A DNA stretch of 64,000 nt from Serripes groenlandicus. Taxonomy: Eukaryota > Mollusca > Bivalvia > Cardiida > Cardiidae. The notes under the pieces were generated by a model. The model had not been told where the DNA came from, did no database searches, and worked only from the letters and a program-made list of their open reading frames with translations. The translations under genes were made by a program, and so were the position numbers. The stretch is from NCBI GenBank assembly GCA_031761405.1, contig JASEVX010000007.1:58363803-58427802 (forward strand), in the 5' to 3' direction. Within the stretch, counting starts at the first letter, position 1, and each line of letters starts with the position of its first letter. Shown piece after piece: positions 1 to 9,943 of this stretch.

Positions 1-109
1 TCGCTGAATGGATTTGAAGACATCGTCCTCTCCCAGACGCAATCATGGATAATTAATTTCTGAATGTTCACAATATGCAGACGCATTTTAGAAACATACA
101 TACTAATGG

Positions 110-368
110 AGCCGTCCCACGAGAAAACCAACATTATGTTCATTGCGTAATGTATCGACTAAGATCAGCCTGCGCAGTCTGTGCAAACTGATCCGGTCCG
201 ACACATTCCGTCTCAGGGGTATAGAGGTATAGAGTAATGACTCCTGAAACAGAAAATCCACGAAAGGCGAAAAGTGTCTATCCGGGTAAGCCTACGCGGC
301 ATGCTTAGGCTGATTCGGGTTGATACTTTACGCAGAGTCCACAATGTTGGTTTTCTCGTGGGACGGCT
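110..368. mobile_element. MITE with 26 bp terminal inverted repeats (family G)
   Basis: The ends (110-135 and 343-368) are perfect inverted repeats, reading AGCCGTCCCACGAG... inward. The interior is also roughly palindromic: the segment near 145-195 is an imperfect reverse complement of 290-340. No coding potential fits its 259 bp. Related sequence occurs in intron 1 of both glycosyltransferase copies (17592-17705 and 37965-38115). No clear target duplication was found, so the superfamily is unknown. Confidence 0.7.
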
Positions 369-437
369 AACATGATCATTTTTTTAACTATTTCTTTATT
401 TCTATAAAGGGAGTTTCCATAGATGTTTTCAAAGATG

Positions 438-1539
438 TTTTTTAGCTCACCTGAGCTTTGCTCAAGGTGAGTTATTGTGATCGCCTTTTGTCCGGCGTCC
501 GTCGTGCGTCGTGCGTCGTCCGTCAACTTCTTCTCCTCAGTAACCGGTGGGTCAATTGGGATGAAACTTCACAGAAAGCATCCTCTCAATGACCTCACCA
601 GATTTCCTTCAATTTTTTGGGATCCATGCAGAATTCTTGTTTCCATGGCAACGAAATGAAAAAAAACTTAAAAATTCTTCTTCTTCCAAACCGGTTGGCA
701 GATTTTCAAATAATTTTGTAGAAATGCTCCTTGGATGACCCTCTATGAGATTCCTTCAAGCCATGTTGATTGGTCGAAAAACATGGCCGCCAGGGGGGCG
801 GGGCTATTATGCCTTATATGGCTATAGTGAAAACTTAAAAAATCTTCTCCTCGGAAAGTGTCAGGCCTATTTTCAAATAATTTTGTAGAAATGCTCATTG
901 GATGACCCTCTATTAGATTCCTTCAAGCCATGTTGATTGGTCGAAAAACATGGCCGCCAGGGGGGCGGGGCTATTTTGCCTTATATGGCTATAGTGAAAA
1001 CTTAAAAAATCTTCTCCTCCAAAAGTGTCTGGCCGATTTTCAAATAATTTTGTAGAAATGTTCCTAGGGTGACCCTCTATCAGATTCCTTCAAGCCAAGT
1101 TGATTGGTTGAAAAACATGGCCGCCAGGGGGGCAGGGCTATTTTGCCTTATATGACTATAGTGAAAACTTAAAAATTCTTCTTCTCCGAAAGTGTCGGGC
1201 CGATTTTCAAATAATTTTGTAGAAATGTTCCTTGGATGACCCACTTTCAGATTCCTTCAAGCCAAGTTGATTGGTCAAAAAACATGGCAACCAGTTGGTG
1301 GGGCTATTTTGCGTTATATGGCTATAGTGAAAACTTAAAAAATCTTCTCCTCCGAAAGTGTCTGGCCGATTTTCAAATAATTTTGTAGAAATGTTCCTAG
1401 GGTGACCTTCTATCAGATTCCTTCAAGCCAAGTTGATTAGTCGGAAACAAAGGCTGCCATGGTGCGGGGCTTATATAGCTAAAGTGAAAAAAAACCAAAA
1501 CAGGTGAGCGATTCCAGGGCCATCATGGCCCTCTTGTTT
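438..1539 (+). mobile_element. Non-autonomous element with five ~167 bp tandem units (Helitron/HINE-like)
   Basis: A 5' block with an imperfect palindrome (CTCACCTGAGC..) and a CGTCCGTCGTGCG run is followed by about five units of ~167 bp starting near 660, 830, 998, 1165 and 1331. Each unit includes a segment about gaaaacttaaaaaatcttc and one about catggccgccaggggg. The 3' end carries a short hairpin (GGGCCATCATGGCCC, 1517-1531) followed by CTCTTGTTT. This layout (conserved ends, tandem core, 3' hairpin, no ORF) is what is known for bivalve pearl/HINE elements. The family call is inference. A relative in the opposite orientation lies at 48340-49460. Confidence 0.55.
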
Positions 1540-1808
1540 AAAGTAGCCTGCTGCAGATTTATATGTAGGAAATAATTGCAGCAACATACTATAGACTTTC
1601 ATTAATATTTGCATAAATGTTGTCTGCTGCAGACATTTTTTTTTATGTGTCAACATATTTAACACTTTCCCACCTACATAATTCTGCAGCATAAGCTGTT
1701 GCAGAAAAAGAACTTGCTAATGCTGAGGAGTTTCTTCTTTTGCCACAATGTTTTACCACGTGTCTGCTGCAGATGCGTCAGAAAGCGTCTTTATGTGGGA
1801 AAGGGCTA
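1540..1808 (-). mobile_element. Degenerate piggyBac-like MITE family A (composite)
   Basis: Two diverged pieces of the family A MITE. The better one (about 1668-1806) starts CACTTTCCCACC, keeps the CTGCAGCA motifs, the TTTTGCCACAATG block and the end GCGTCTTTATGTGGGAAAGGG. Preceding sequence contains further CTGCTGCAGA fragments. Confidence 0.55.
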
Positions 1809-2400
1809 AGCAACCCCAGTAACCGCTCTGCGTGATGGCTGTATTTCACCAAGGGTTGTTTTTTCCAATCGGCCCGATCTGGACCAGATTGTCCCAGATG
1901 AATCAACTTTTTGGATCGGCCCGATTGTCGTCCTGAATCGCCTCCAATCGTCCCCTTTTTTTACCCGATTGAGTCCTGACCAATGGACCATGGCGGTGGG
2001 ACGAATCACGGACCTTCCTCGCGTGATCGATACGTTTCCGGGGCGCAAGTACGTGCAAGTACCCGCAGGTACACGGAAAATGCACGACCCTCGGTAGAGA
2101 GCGGCAGAGGCTATACGAAAGCTCCAGAGGGCGGACGAGACAAATGGACCTTCAGGGGACACTCGGACGACCAAGACGACCACGGGCCGACGGTTTTTGA
2201 TCGGCTACTGTTTTTCAACATGTTTAAAAACAGTAGCCGATCACTTCTTCGGTACCCGACCATAGGAGGACTGAGGCGATCGCGCCAGATCTGCCCCCTG
2301 TAGGTATAGGCTACTGCTCGACAATGCACGCAGGTTCCCGACTATTTTCGCAAAACAATGCGGCCGATCGACCAAAAAAAGGATCTCGTACTATCGGGAC
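1809..2400. repeat. GC-richer segment with internal inverted repeats; no gene seen
   Basis: Base composition is clearly richer in G+C than the flanks. Short motifs such as ATCGGCCCGAT recur (about 1879, 1915), and a strong hairpin sits at 2199-2242. Open frames exist on both strands but overlap each other and match no family I know. It may be the body of an unclassified non-autonomous element. Confidence 0.35.
2199..2242. repeat. Perfect 17 bp stem hairpin
   Basis: Arms 2199-2215 (GATCGGCTACTGTTTTT) and 2226-2242 are exact reverse complements around a 10 bp loop that is itself nearly palindromic (AACATGTT). Confidence 0.85.
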
Positions 2401-3105
2401 CAAAACAATCCTTTGTGAAATGGCCACTTAAGAGCCAGAATATGCTCTTTTACCTTTAATACACTGTTCTAAGTAACCATAAGTAAATACCATCTGGTTG
2501 CTGGCTACCTCATTCGATCGTTTGATGAATTGAACTTATATTATCGTTCATCTGTCTTCATTATAATGTTATTAATATCTAATCCACCCTTCACATATTT
2601 GGGCGCATACACATATATGTTGCTACTGCTTCACTTAATTGCGAGAAAAGTGCGGATGCTTTTTCCTAAGCGTTTATTGATTATATACATACATATGTAT
2701 TTATATGTCACTGAATTTACCTACTTTAAGGATCATGTAATAGTAAGGAATGAACGTGCAAAGTTGAATGGCTCCAACTGTTGTATATACATGAACAATT
2801 TCCCCATGAGATCATTGGTGAACGAAAACGCTTGGTCCCGAAGTTGTTGGAGGCAGCAAGGGCGTTCGGCTTTGATCGCATACTATAATTAATATGTCGA
2901 ATGAATAGCCCAGCGTGACGAAGTAAGCCCGATTATATTGCATGTACTCGATTTTTAGATTTTGACGTTCCCGATAAACCCCTAGTATAGCCCTCTCTAG
3001 ATAAAGTAGTAAATACCAGGGATTTTCGTTTATTTAATTTTCGTGAATTAACTAACTGTGTACATCCAAATGAAGGTTATGCACACTGTTTGACCTTGGA
3101 AAGTT
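2401..3105. other. No gene or repeat recognised
   Basis: AT-rich sequence. It holds one 120-codon open frame at 2530-2892 (+) with a hydrophobic first half, but no motif, splice context or neighbour supports it as a gene. Confidence 0.5.
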
Positions 3106-3282
3106 GACAAAGTTGTTTGACGAATAGATTATACAAACACTACTTGAACGCTATCTATGTTAATAAAATGTATGCAAATATGCGTGTTCTATGTAAATTA
3201 AAATATAAATAAATTTAGTTTGAAAAAAAAAGAAAAAAGACATTACAAGCTACAAAAAATGGGAAATTATTGATTTAAAGAA
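3106..3282 (+). repeat. Direct duplication, copy a (empty site)
   Basis: About 165 bp that recurs at 3541-3705 with a few indels. Copy a reads on through TTTAAAGAAACG where copy b is joined to a MITE at its TTAA, so copy a preserves the uninserted arrangement. Confidence 0.75.
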
Positions 3283-3317
3283 ACGCAAGATCTTTGAAAG
3301 CATTTTAGCAAAAGTAA

Positions 3318-3539
3318 CCCTTTCACTCATACGACAATTCTGCAGCAGACGACTTTGAACGTATTTTGTCAAAACATAGAAAATCTCCATAATAGAATGG
3401 ATAACCTATGACAAAAAGTGGATAAAATTGTGGCAAAAGGAGAAATTGCACGTTTTGTGCAATTTCTTCTTTTGTCACTATGTTTTCAAAAACCCGTCTG
3501 CTGCAGAGGCGTCAGAAAGCGTCTATATGAGGGAAAGGG
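3318..3539 (-). mobile_element. piggyBac-like MITE family A, full-length
   Basis: Terminal inverted repeats CCCTTTC.. and ..GAAAGGG, flanked by TTAA on the right and a mutated GTAA on the left. The centre holds a hairpin, GAAATTGCAC/GTGCAATTTC. Length about 222 bp. TTAA target and CCCT-type ends are piggyBac-superfamily traits. Confidence 0.75.
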
Positions 3540-3540
3540 T

Positions 3541-3705
3541 TAACAAAGTTGTTTGACGAATAGATTATACAAACTACTTGAACGCTATAGATCTATGTTA
3601 ATAAAATGTATGCAAATACATAGGTAAATTAAAAAATAAATAAATTTAGTCAGTTGCAAAAAAAAAAGACATTACAAGCTACAAAAAATGGGAAATTATT
3701 GATTT
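3541..3705 (+). repeat. Direct duplication, copy b
   Basis: Second copy of 3106-3282. It is bounded by family A MITEs on both sides, each junction falling at TTAA. Confidence 0.75.
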
Positions 3706-3707
3706 AA

Positions 3708-3857
3708 CCCTTTCCCATCATATAGATGCTTTCTGACGCCTCTGCAGCAGACGGCTTTTTGAAAACATAGTGACAAAAGAAGAAATTGCTCAAAACGAGC
3801 AATTTCTCCTTTTGCCACAATGTTTTCCACTTTTAGTCATAGGTCATCCTTTAAATT
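3708..3857 (+). mobile_element. piggyBac-like MITE family A, 3' truncated
   Basis: Starts directly after TTAA (3704-3707) with CCCTTTCCC, includes CTCTGCAGCAGACGG and the central GAAATTGCTC/GAGCAATTTC stem, then loses similarity near 3857. Confidence 0.75.
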
Positions 3858-4009
3858 ATAGATTTCAATATCGAGACTCAAACATACCTACAGTTAAATG
3901 TAACCATAACTTATAATGCAGTTAAGTGTGTGCACTTTAAAAGATTATACCGTAATAAGGGCATCATACCCTAGTGACACTTTGTTGAATGAACATTTTA
4001 CTTCACTCC

Positions 4010-4220
4010 GACGATATTTTAATTGGACATTAACAGATCTGTTTAATGTAATGTTCGGTGAAAGTTATTTTCAACAACAAAGGTCTATGCGTAATATTAG
4101 TCCCGTATTTAAGAAAGGAGATAAAGCTTCAAACATAAGTACAGAGTAACATCATTAATGAGTGACTTAAGATAGTTATAAACAAGTACATGTTTTTTAA
4201 CCAATATATTCGAACACATT
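4010..4220 (+). pseudogene. Fragment of a non-LTR reverse transcriptase
   Basis: The frame at 4010-4147 reads a weak match to RT fingers: LTDLFNVMF, then ISPVFKKGDKAS. After a +1 shift the sequence continues YRVTSLMSDL and a tract resembling the NYRPISLLS..K..E block of non-LTR RTs. No endonuclease or catalytic palm block is present, so it is a relic. Assignment rests on the short KKGDK-N-YR pattern only. Confidence 0.4.
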
Positions 4221-4433
4221 TTTTGATTGATTGAATGGTGTTTTACGCCGCTTTCAGCAATTTCTCAGTAATATCACGACATTTCCTGTGTAAGTTACCA
4301 GTACTACTGGTATATTTATCCTGACACCAGCCAGTCAGTCAGTCGTAATGCTAACCCTTAGCGCCAAGGATGGCAGCCATAACTACAATTTGTAATGTTT
4401 TTGGTATAATCCAGCCGGGGATCGAACACAATT
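4221..4433 (-). mobile_element. tRNA-headed SINE, reverse orientation
   Basis: On the minus strand it begins with a B-box-like GTTCGATCCCCGG near 4433 and ends with the shared 3' domain (CGTGATATTACTGAGAAAT, then GAAAGCGGCGTAAAAC) and an ATTCAATCAATCAAAA tail. The same 3' domain occurs in the other SINEs of this window. Confidence 0.6.
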
Positions 4434-4440
4434 ACCTTCT

Positions 4441-4535
4441 GCACAGCTGGTTTCACATGACTGTACCCTATTCACAGCTGAATTCACTTGACTGTACCCT
4501 ATTCACAGCTGGTTTCACATGACTGTACCCTATAT
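4441..4535 (+). repeat. ~31 bp tandem repeat, about three copies
   Basis: Unit about CACAGCTGGTTTCACATGAC followed by TGTACCCTATT, repeated with small changes. Confidence 0.75.
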
Positions 4536-4954
4536 TCAAGAGTGCCATTCATTAATTGTGTCACTGATCGATGTTACGGTTCTTTGTTTTCAATACAGAG
4601 AATATCGCCTTTCATATTCTTAATATCTTTCTGGAAGTTGCGTCTGAGGGATTTTCGAGGCGTTTGTTGGTTGGGTGTTCACATACAGTATATTTATTCG
4701 GATGGACCTGGTTGAGTGCAATTGCTGATGAGCTAAGTGTTGTATTCAGTGGTGGATTAAGCTGTAGTTAATAATATTGAATACAATCAAGTTGGTAACG
4801 CATAATTTGTTTTGTCAAACCAAACTTTGGAGTATATATGGTAGATAAAGAATTGTGAAATTGTGAAATTGAGAATGATGTATATGCAACTCGGGGGATA
4901 TCGGAGGCGAGTATCACTTTGTACTAACACCTGCATGGCATATAGGGATATTAG
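4536..4954. other. No gene recognised
   Basis: Short overlapping open frames on both strands but no recognisable domain, splice structure or repeat. Confidence 0.5.
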
Positions 4955-5160
4955 CTCTTTCAGCGCCGAATTGTTTAAAGTAGACTCTTCCATGTTTAAA
5001 ATCGGGGGTGTCCATTTCTCAATTTATGGAAGTGTTAGACTATTTTGGTAAATAAAAGGTAAACAATGCTGATTTCAGGTGAGACAGCTCGTTACGAGCT
5101 GACTCACCTGAATCTGCATTGTTTGCAAAAGCTTCAATATTGCCTGTGGCGCTGAAAGAG
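4955..5160 (-). mobile_element. MITE family B (CTCTTTCAGCGCC ends)
   Basis: Terminal inverted repeats CTCTTTCAGCGCC / GGCGCTGAAAGAG. The core is a long palindrome, TCAGGTGAGACAGCTCGT and its complement, joined at ACGAGC. The flanks are TTAG on both sides here; a better copy at 14877-15081 has TTAA. Confidence 0.75.
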
Positions 5161-5218
5161 TTAGACAAAAATACATTTAAAAACTGTATCACGCACGTCC
5201 TTGTATTAAATCCATGTC

Positions 5219-5281
5219 TTGACGTGAAACGTTTGTAACTGTATATTATTTAAGGATCAGTTACAACTGTTTCGCGCTGAG
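5219..5281. repeat. Short inverted repeat related to MITE family C
   Basis: TTGACGTGAAACGTTTGTAA and the near reverse complement CAGTTACAACTGTTTCGCGC flank a ~20 bp spacer. The arms resemble the 29 bp ends of the element at 14005-14251. Confidence 0.55.
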
Positions 5282-5477
5282 CCAACGGTATGTTTAAATT
5301 TATATAGGTTTTGAATAGAGTAAATCAGAATTAATCAACCTTTCATTTTATGAACTATGCAACAAAGCATAGACTTTATATCGTTAAGCCTTTAATTAAA
5401 TGGAGTATTTTGAAATGATATTATGAAGTATGTTAGGACTTTTGTTTTGTCAGAGTATGATATTAAATGAGTAAACA

Positions 5478-5765
5478 TTTGGAAATACATTATGATGATG
5501 TTGAAAACGATATACACCTTACTTGATCATTCATGTTTATATACGTGTGTTCATGCTAAATGGGCGCATATATAACTGTTAGAAACAGTAAATATTTATG
5601 AAAGTAAAAGTAAATACATTTATTATGTTGATGTTGAAAACGATCATGATTTTTTTTTTTTAAAGTTCAAATGTATAAACATTTGTTCATACACATGTGT
5701 TCATATTTAACGAGTGCATATATAACTGTTGTAAACAGTTAATGTATAGGATATTAAATACATTT
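5478..5765 (+). repeat. ~145 bp duplicated AT-rich segment
   Basis: Two diverged copies share ATGTTGAAAACGAT, then TGTGTTCAT and GCATATATAACTGTT. The rest of 5166-6152 shows nothing else I recognise. Confidence 0.55.
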
Positions 5766-6152
5766 GCTATAAAGACTCAGGCCCGATTATTTTAAGTAAC
5801 GCGCCTCCATATTACGTTTAAAACGTAATCAGGCTCATGCATATCTGTATTTTCTTACCTGTTGTTGCAAATATGTTATTATAGCCTATATTTATATTTA
5901 ATATGATTCTTTGCCAGTAAGCCGATGCGAACACCAGCCTGATTGGTCAATCAACGTATTATTCAAACGTCTAATTCTCCACTTACACTTTATTATTATA
6001 TTTCGAATCATAGTAGTTTATCCCAAAAACACTGACCATGCAATTTTTTCTTTATTTTATTTGTTATTACAAGATGCATGTAAACATGTATGTATACGTA
6101 AACAAAAAATGTCCATGTATCTAAGTCTGAAAGCTTCTTCAATAAAAAGTAG
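5766..6152. other. No gene recognised
   Basis: AT-rich; a short perfect palindrome ATTACGTTTAAAACGTAAT sits near 5812-5830. Nothing else is supported. Confidence 0.45.
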
Positions 6153-6302
6153 TGACGCCTCTGCAGCAGACGGCTTTTGAAAACATAGTGACAAAAGAAG
6201 AAATTGCTCAGAACGAGCAATTTCTCCTTTTGCCACAATGTTTTTCACTTTTAATCATTGGTTATCCATTCAATTAATGTTGAAAGCGGCGTATAACCCC
6301 AA

Positions 6303-6361
<59 letters not shown>

Positions 6362-6451
6362 ATCCATTCAATTATAGAGATTTTCCTTTTTTTGACAAAA
6401 TATGTTCAAAGTCGTCTGCTGCAGAATTGTCGTATGAGGGAAAGGGTTAAT
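6153..6451 (+). mobile_element. piggyBac-like MITE family A split by a SINE tail
   Basis: Internal copy starting GACGCCTCTGCAGCAGACGG, with the GAAATTGCTC/GAGCAATTTC stem, ending GTATGAGGGAAAGGG before TTAA. It is interrupted at 6277-6361 by a SINE fragment with a 13 bp target duplication. Confidence 0.75.
6277..6361 (+). mobile_element. 5'-truncated SINE with (AAAT)n tail nested in a MITE
   Basis: Only the last part of the SINE 3' domain (TGTTGAAAGCGGCGTATAAC) and a long AAAT tail are present. The 13 bp ATCCATTCAATTA occurs at 6264-6276 and 6362-6374, and the intact MITE has it once, so this is a clear retrotransposed insertion. Confidence 0.85.
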
Positions 6452-6704
6452 TAGATATACATGTATTATACGACGTGCCATTTCTGTTGTATGTATATGA
6501 TTGTTTTTATGTGACTATGAGCGTGTATGCTTTATGTCAAATAAAAAAGTTGTTCTGTTCTGTATGCATGATAACTTACAACATCAGCCAAGCCTCTCCC
6601 ACTAAAAGACGAGCAAGCAAAACACACACCCACAGAACAACGTAACAGACTTAGAGGTACATTTTTTACCTTGGCAGGTCAAAAGGTCTGGTTTTGTTAA
6701 TGAT

Positions 6705-6873
6705 TTAAAAAAACATTTTGTCAAATATATGGAAACTCTCTATAAATGAATAAACACTCATTGCATTAAGTTAAAATATTGTGGAGAAATTCCACATTAT
6801 GAGCATTTTTTCCTATTTCCACAAGTTTTCAAAAGTCGTCCGCTGCAGGGGCTGAAGTATGTGAGAAAGGATT
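6705..6873 (-). mobile_element. Degenerate MITE family A
   Basis: Retains CATTTTGTCAAATATATGGA, a broken central stem around GAGAAATT..ATGAGCA, GTCCGCTGCAGGGGC and an end resembling GAGAAAGGATTAA. The flanks 6452-6704 and 6874-7133 hold nothing recognisable. Confidence 0.55.
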
Positions 6874-7137
6874 AACTTCGTCTTCCAAGTTTACAATCTG
6901 TTCACGTACCCTGTTATCCACTCATTGTTTAATTGCACATATATTCTTTACTGTTTTCATCCATTTATGATTGGCTTGTCCCAATCGTTTTACAAATGAA
7001 TACAGTACATAATGACGAAGACATTCATCGCGTTGTAAGACGAGCAACAATTCTACTATTAGTTGTTATGAACTCGACGTCATTGGTACCATAAACATTT
7101 CAGCAGCTGTACGCAGAACAGCTGTTCGGCTTTAACC

Positions 7138-7205
7138 CTTTCCCTCATATAGACGCTTTCTGACGCCTCTGCAGCAGACGGCTTTTTGAAAACATAGTGA
7201 CAGAA
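7138..7205 (+). mobile_element. MITE family A, truncated left end
   Basis: Begins right after TTAA with CCCTTTCCCTCATATAGACG, continues past CTCTGCAGCAGACGG and stops within GACAGAAAGCAG. Confidence 0.75.
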
Positions 7206-7417
7206 AGCAGAAAGTAGCTTCCAGAAACATGAATGAACGCCTATAAGAAGGGTCCATTGGTGTCATTGAGTAGACGTAAAGATCACAATACTCGTGTACC
7301 AAGCACGAAATAAACATTGCATGGCTGAACATACCCCTATCAAATTACCTTTTCAGACAATGAGGCTTTATTAACGTGTGGTTATCTTACAACCATAAAC
7401 TTTGTAAAGCGGGTTAA

Positions 7418-7530
7418 CCCTTTCAGCGCCAGAGGCAATAATGAAGTTTTTGCAAACAATGCTGATTTCAGGTGAGTCAGCTCGTAACGAGCTGTCTCTC
7501 CTGAAATCAGCATTGTTTGTCAATTCAGAA
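7418..7530 (+). mobile_element. MITE family B, truncated
   Basis: TTAA followed by CCCTTTCAGCGCCAGAGGC, then the palindromic core with CAGCTCGTAACGAGCTG. The right half is missing. Confidence 0.7.
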
Positions 7531-8230
7531 AGATAAGTTTTGTATTTCAAGATTCAACATGTGTTTAGGCTTAAACATTGAACATCGTTTTATACTGATA
7601 TAAAACATAATTAAGACAGTATGAATAAAATATAGTTTTCAATGTTCAGTTTTGAACTTTCTTTATTCTTATATAATTAAATCGGAAATCAAACGGATAA
7701 AAAGAAAAAAAGAAAGGTGGCATCTTATTTCATAAGGTTGACTGTAACACATACTTCATTCTTATGAAAAACACGAACATGTCCAGAGAAAACTGTTTCA
7801 TAGAACAGATCAGAACATTGTTTATTTGTTTTGACTTGCATACAATCACATATAAAATACAAAATATACGGAATAGAAAAGAATACCAGTTTCGAGGACA
7901 AACATTATTGCTCGAAGGTGACAATTAAATTATGGTAATGTTAGATCTTTCTTTTCATGCATCTTTAACAAACTTTTAGCTACGTTAGATTATGTTACTT
8001 TATTTTTACATTTGAGCAACTTAAGAAGTTTGAACATTGACGGCCTTATATAATAGTACGTAGGGATTTAATTTCTACGTAAATCGTTAAAAGATGGACA
8101 TGAAGATATAAAGTGTAAACAGACTCAGTCATCACTTTTATTGGAATTACAACACAAACAATAACGTAATTGTCTATCTTATCCTATTCCTCTGATAACC
8201 GTCCCGTTAAAATACATAAAGGTAAAATGT
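7531..8230. other. No gene recognised
   Basis: AT-rich sequence without recognisable domains; the open frames are short and lie on both strands. Confidence 0.5.
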
Positions 8231-9545
8231 TTAATCTAAGTTTTGAGATATAAGGGAACTGTAGCATTGCCTCTTGTACGGGTTCGCCTACCTAGAGCAA
8301 AGGTCAATGTCGAAGTGACTATTATACTTCTGTACCAAACGACGTCATCACTCTCTAGGGGCTTTCTTTCTTATTCAATTGAGATGAAATAAGACACACA
8401 AGTTCACCAACACCGCCTCTTGTACGAGTTTGCGTTTCACCGACCTAGAAGGTCAAGGTCACAGTGACTGTTTAAAGTCTGTAAAAACGACGTCATCGCT
8501 CTAGCGACTTTATTTCTCATCCGATTATTATGGAACTGAATAAATATGCTCATCAGCATCGCCCCTTGTACAATTAATTATGCCTTTCACCGACCTAGAT
8601 TAAAGGTCAATGTCACAGTGACTATTATACTTCTGTACGACACACGTCATCGCTTAAGCGACTTTGTTTCTTATTCGATTGTGATGAACCTTGACACACA
8701 TGTTCACAAACATCGCCTCTTGTACGAGTTCGCATTCCATCGACCTAGGTTAGTGGTCAAAGTCACAGTGTATATAATACTTATGTACCAAACACGTCGT
8801 CGCTTTAGCGACATTGTTTATTATCCGATTATATTGAAACTTGACATGCATGTTCACCAACATCGCCTCTTGTACGAGTTCACGTTTCATTATGAGCAAT
8901 TTATCCACGTTTCACATCATTATATACACTAGTTCCTACCCATCTTATGTATTTTGTGACATAACAACTAGAGCAAATACAAATACAAATAATTATTGCA
9001 TTGTGTGGGGGCAAAACTATATATGTATTGTTTCTATTATGGGCCGGTGGTTATCTTTGACTATCATAATACTTTTGTGCGAACGACGTCATCGCTGTAG
9101 CGATTTTATTTCTTATCCGATTGTTATGAAACTAAATGCACATTTTCACGAGCATGCCCTTTTGTATGAGTTCGCATTTCACCGACCTAGGTCAAAGTTC
9201 AAGTTCACAACATCTTTTTTAAGTTGTACGAAATTACTTCATTGCTCGTTCGACTTTGTTTCTTATCAGATTGTTATAAATCTTAAATCATATGTCAAAG
9301 TTGAAGCTCATAATGAATATAATACATTTGTATAAAACGACTTAATCGCTCTAGCACTTTCATTTGTGGACAGTGTTCCGTCATATTCTATACACAGGTT
9401 CATTGTCAAAAGAGCTTGGAGGGGTTCACGTTTAAATCAAACTATGTCAGAGTTCAAAGATCAAGGTCACATTGACAATAATGTGTCTGTATAAAACAAC
9501 TTCATCGCTCTAGCACTTTCATTTGGAGACATAATTCCTCCATAT
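8231..9545 (+). repeat. Diverged ~150 bp tandem repeat
   Basis: At least six units, marked by GCCTCTTGTACGAGTT near 8270, 8415, 8560, 8714, 8864 and 9155. Each is followed by CACCGACCTAG, AAGGTCAA..TCACAGTGAC and ACGTCATCGCTCTAGCGACT. Units drift with distance. This may be the tandem core of a Helitron-derived element like those at 438 and 12252, but I see no ends. Confidence 0.65.
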
Positions 9546-9908
9546 ACACTGGTTTATTTTACTTCATACATTGGTTTACTTTACTTCATACACTGGTTTA
9601 TTTTACTTCATATATTGGTTTATTTTACTTCGTACGCTGGTTTATTTTATTTCATACATTGGTTTATTTTACTTCATACACTGGTTTTATTTTACCTCAT
9701 ACACTGGTTTATTTTACTTCATACATTGGTTTATTTTACTTCATACACTGGTTTATTTTACTTCATATATTGGTTTATTTTACTTCATACGCTGGTTTAT
9801 TTTATTTCATACATTGGTTTATTTTACTTCATACACTGGTTTTATTTTACCTCATACACTGGTTTGTTTTACTTCATACACTGGTTTATTTTACCTCATA
9901 CAATTTAA
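9546..9908 (+). repeat. 22 bp minisatellite, about 16 copies
   Basis: Unit ACTTCATACACTGGTTTATT plus TT, with ATATTGG and CGCTGG variants. Because 22 is not a multiple of three, all three forward frames stay open with similar aromatic repeats. These are not credible proteins. Confidence 0.9.
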
Positions 9909-9943
9909 ATTGTTCTTAGATGGATTCCCATTTCACTGATCCA

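Noticed and set aside
1806..2329. Opposed overlapping genes in the GC-richer stretch
   Set aside because: Open frames overlap on both strands around a hairpin; composition alone explains the lack of stops.
2530..2892. Small membrane protein gene
   Set aside because: Hydrophobic start but no conserved motif, no introns or neighbours in support, in AT-rich repeat-laden DNA.
9571..9939. Aromatic-rich repetitive protein genes in all three frames
   Set aside because: A 22 bp tandem repeat without stops gives open frames in every frame; no start, splice or family support.
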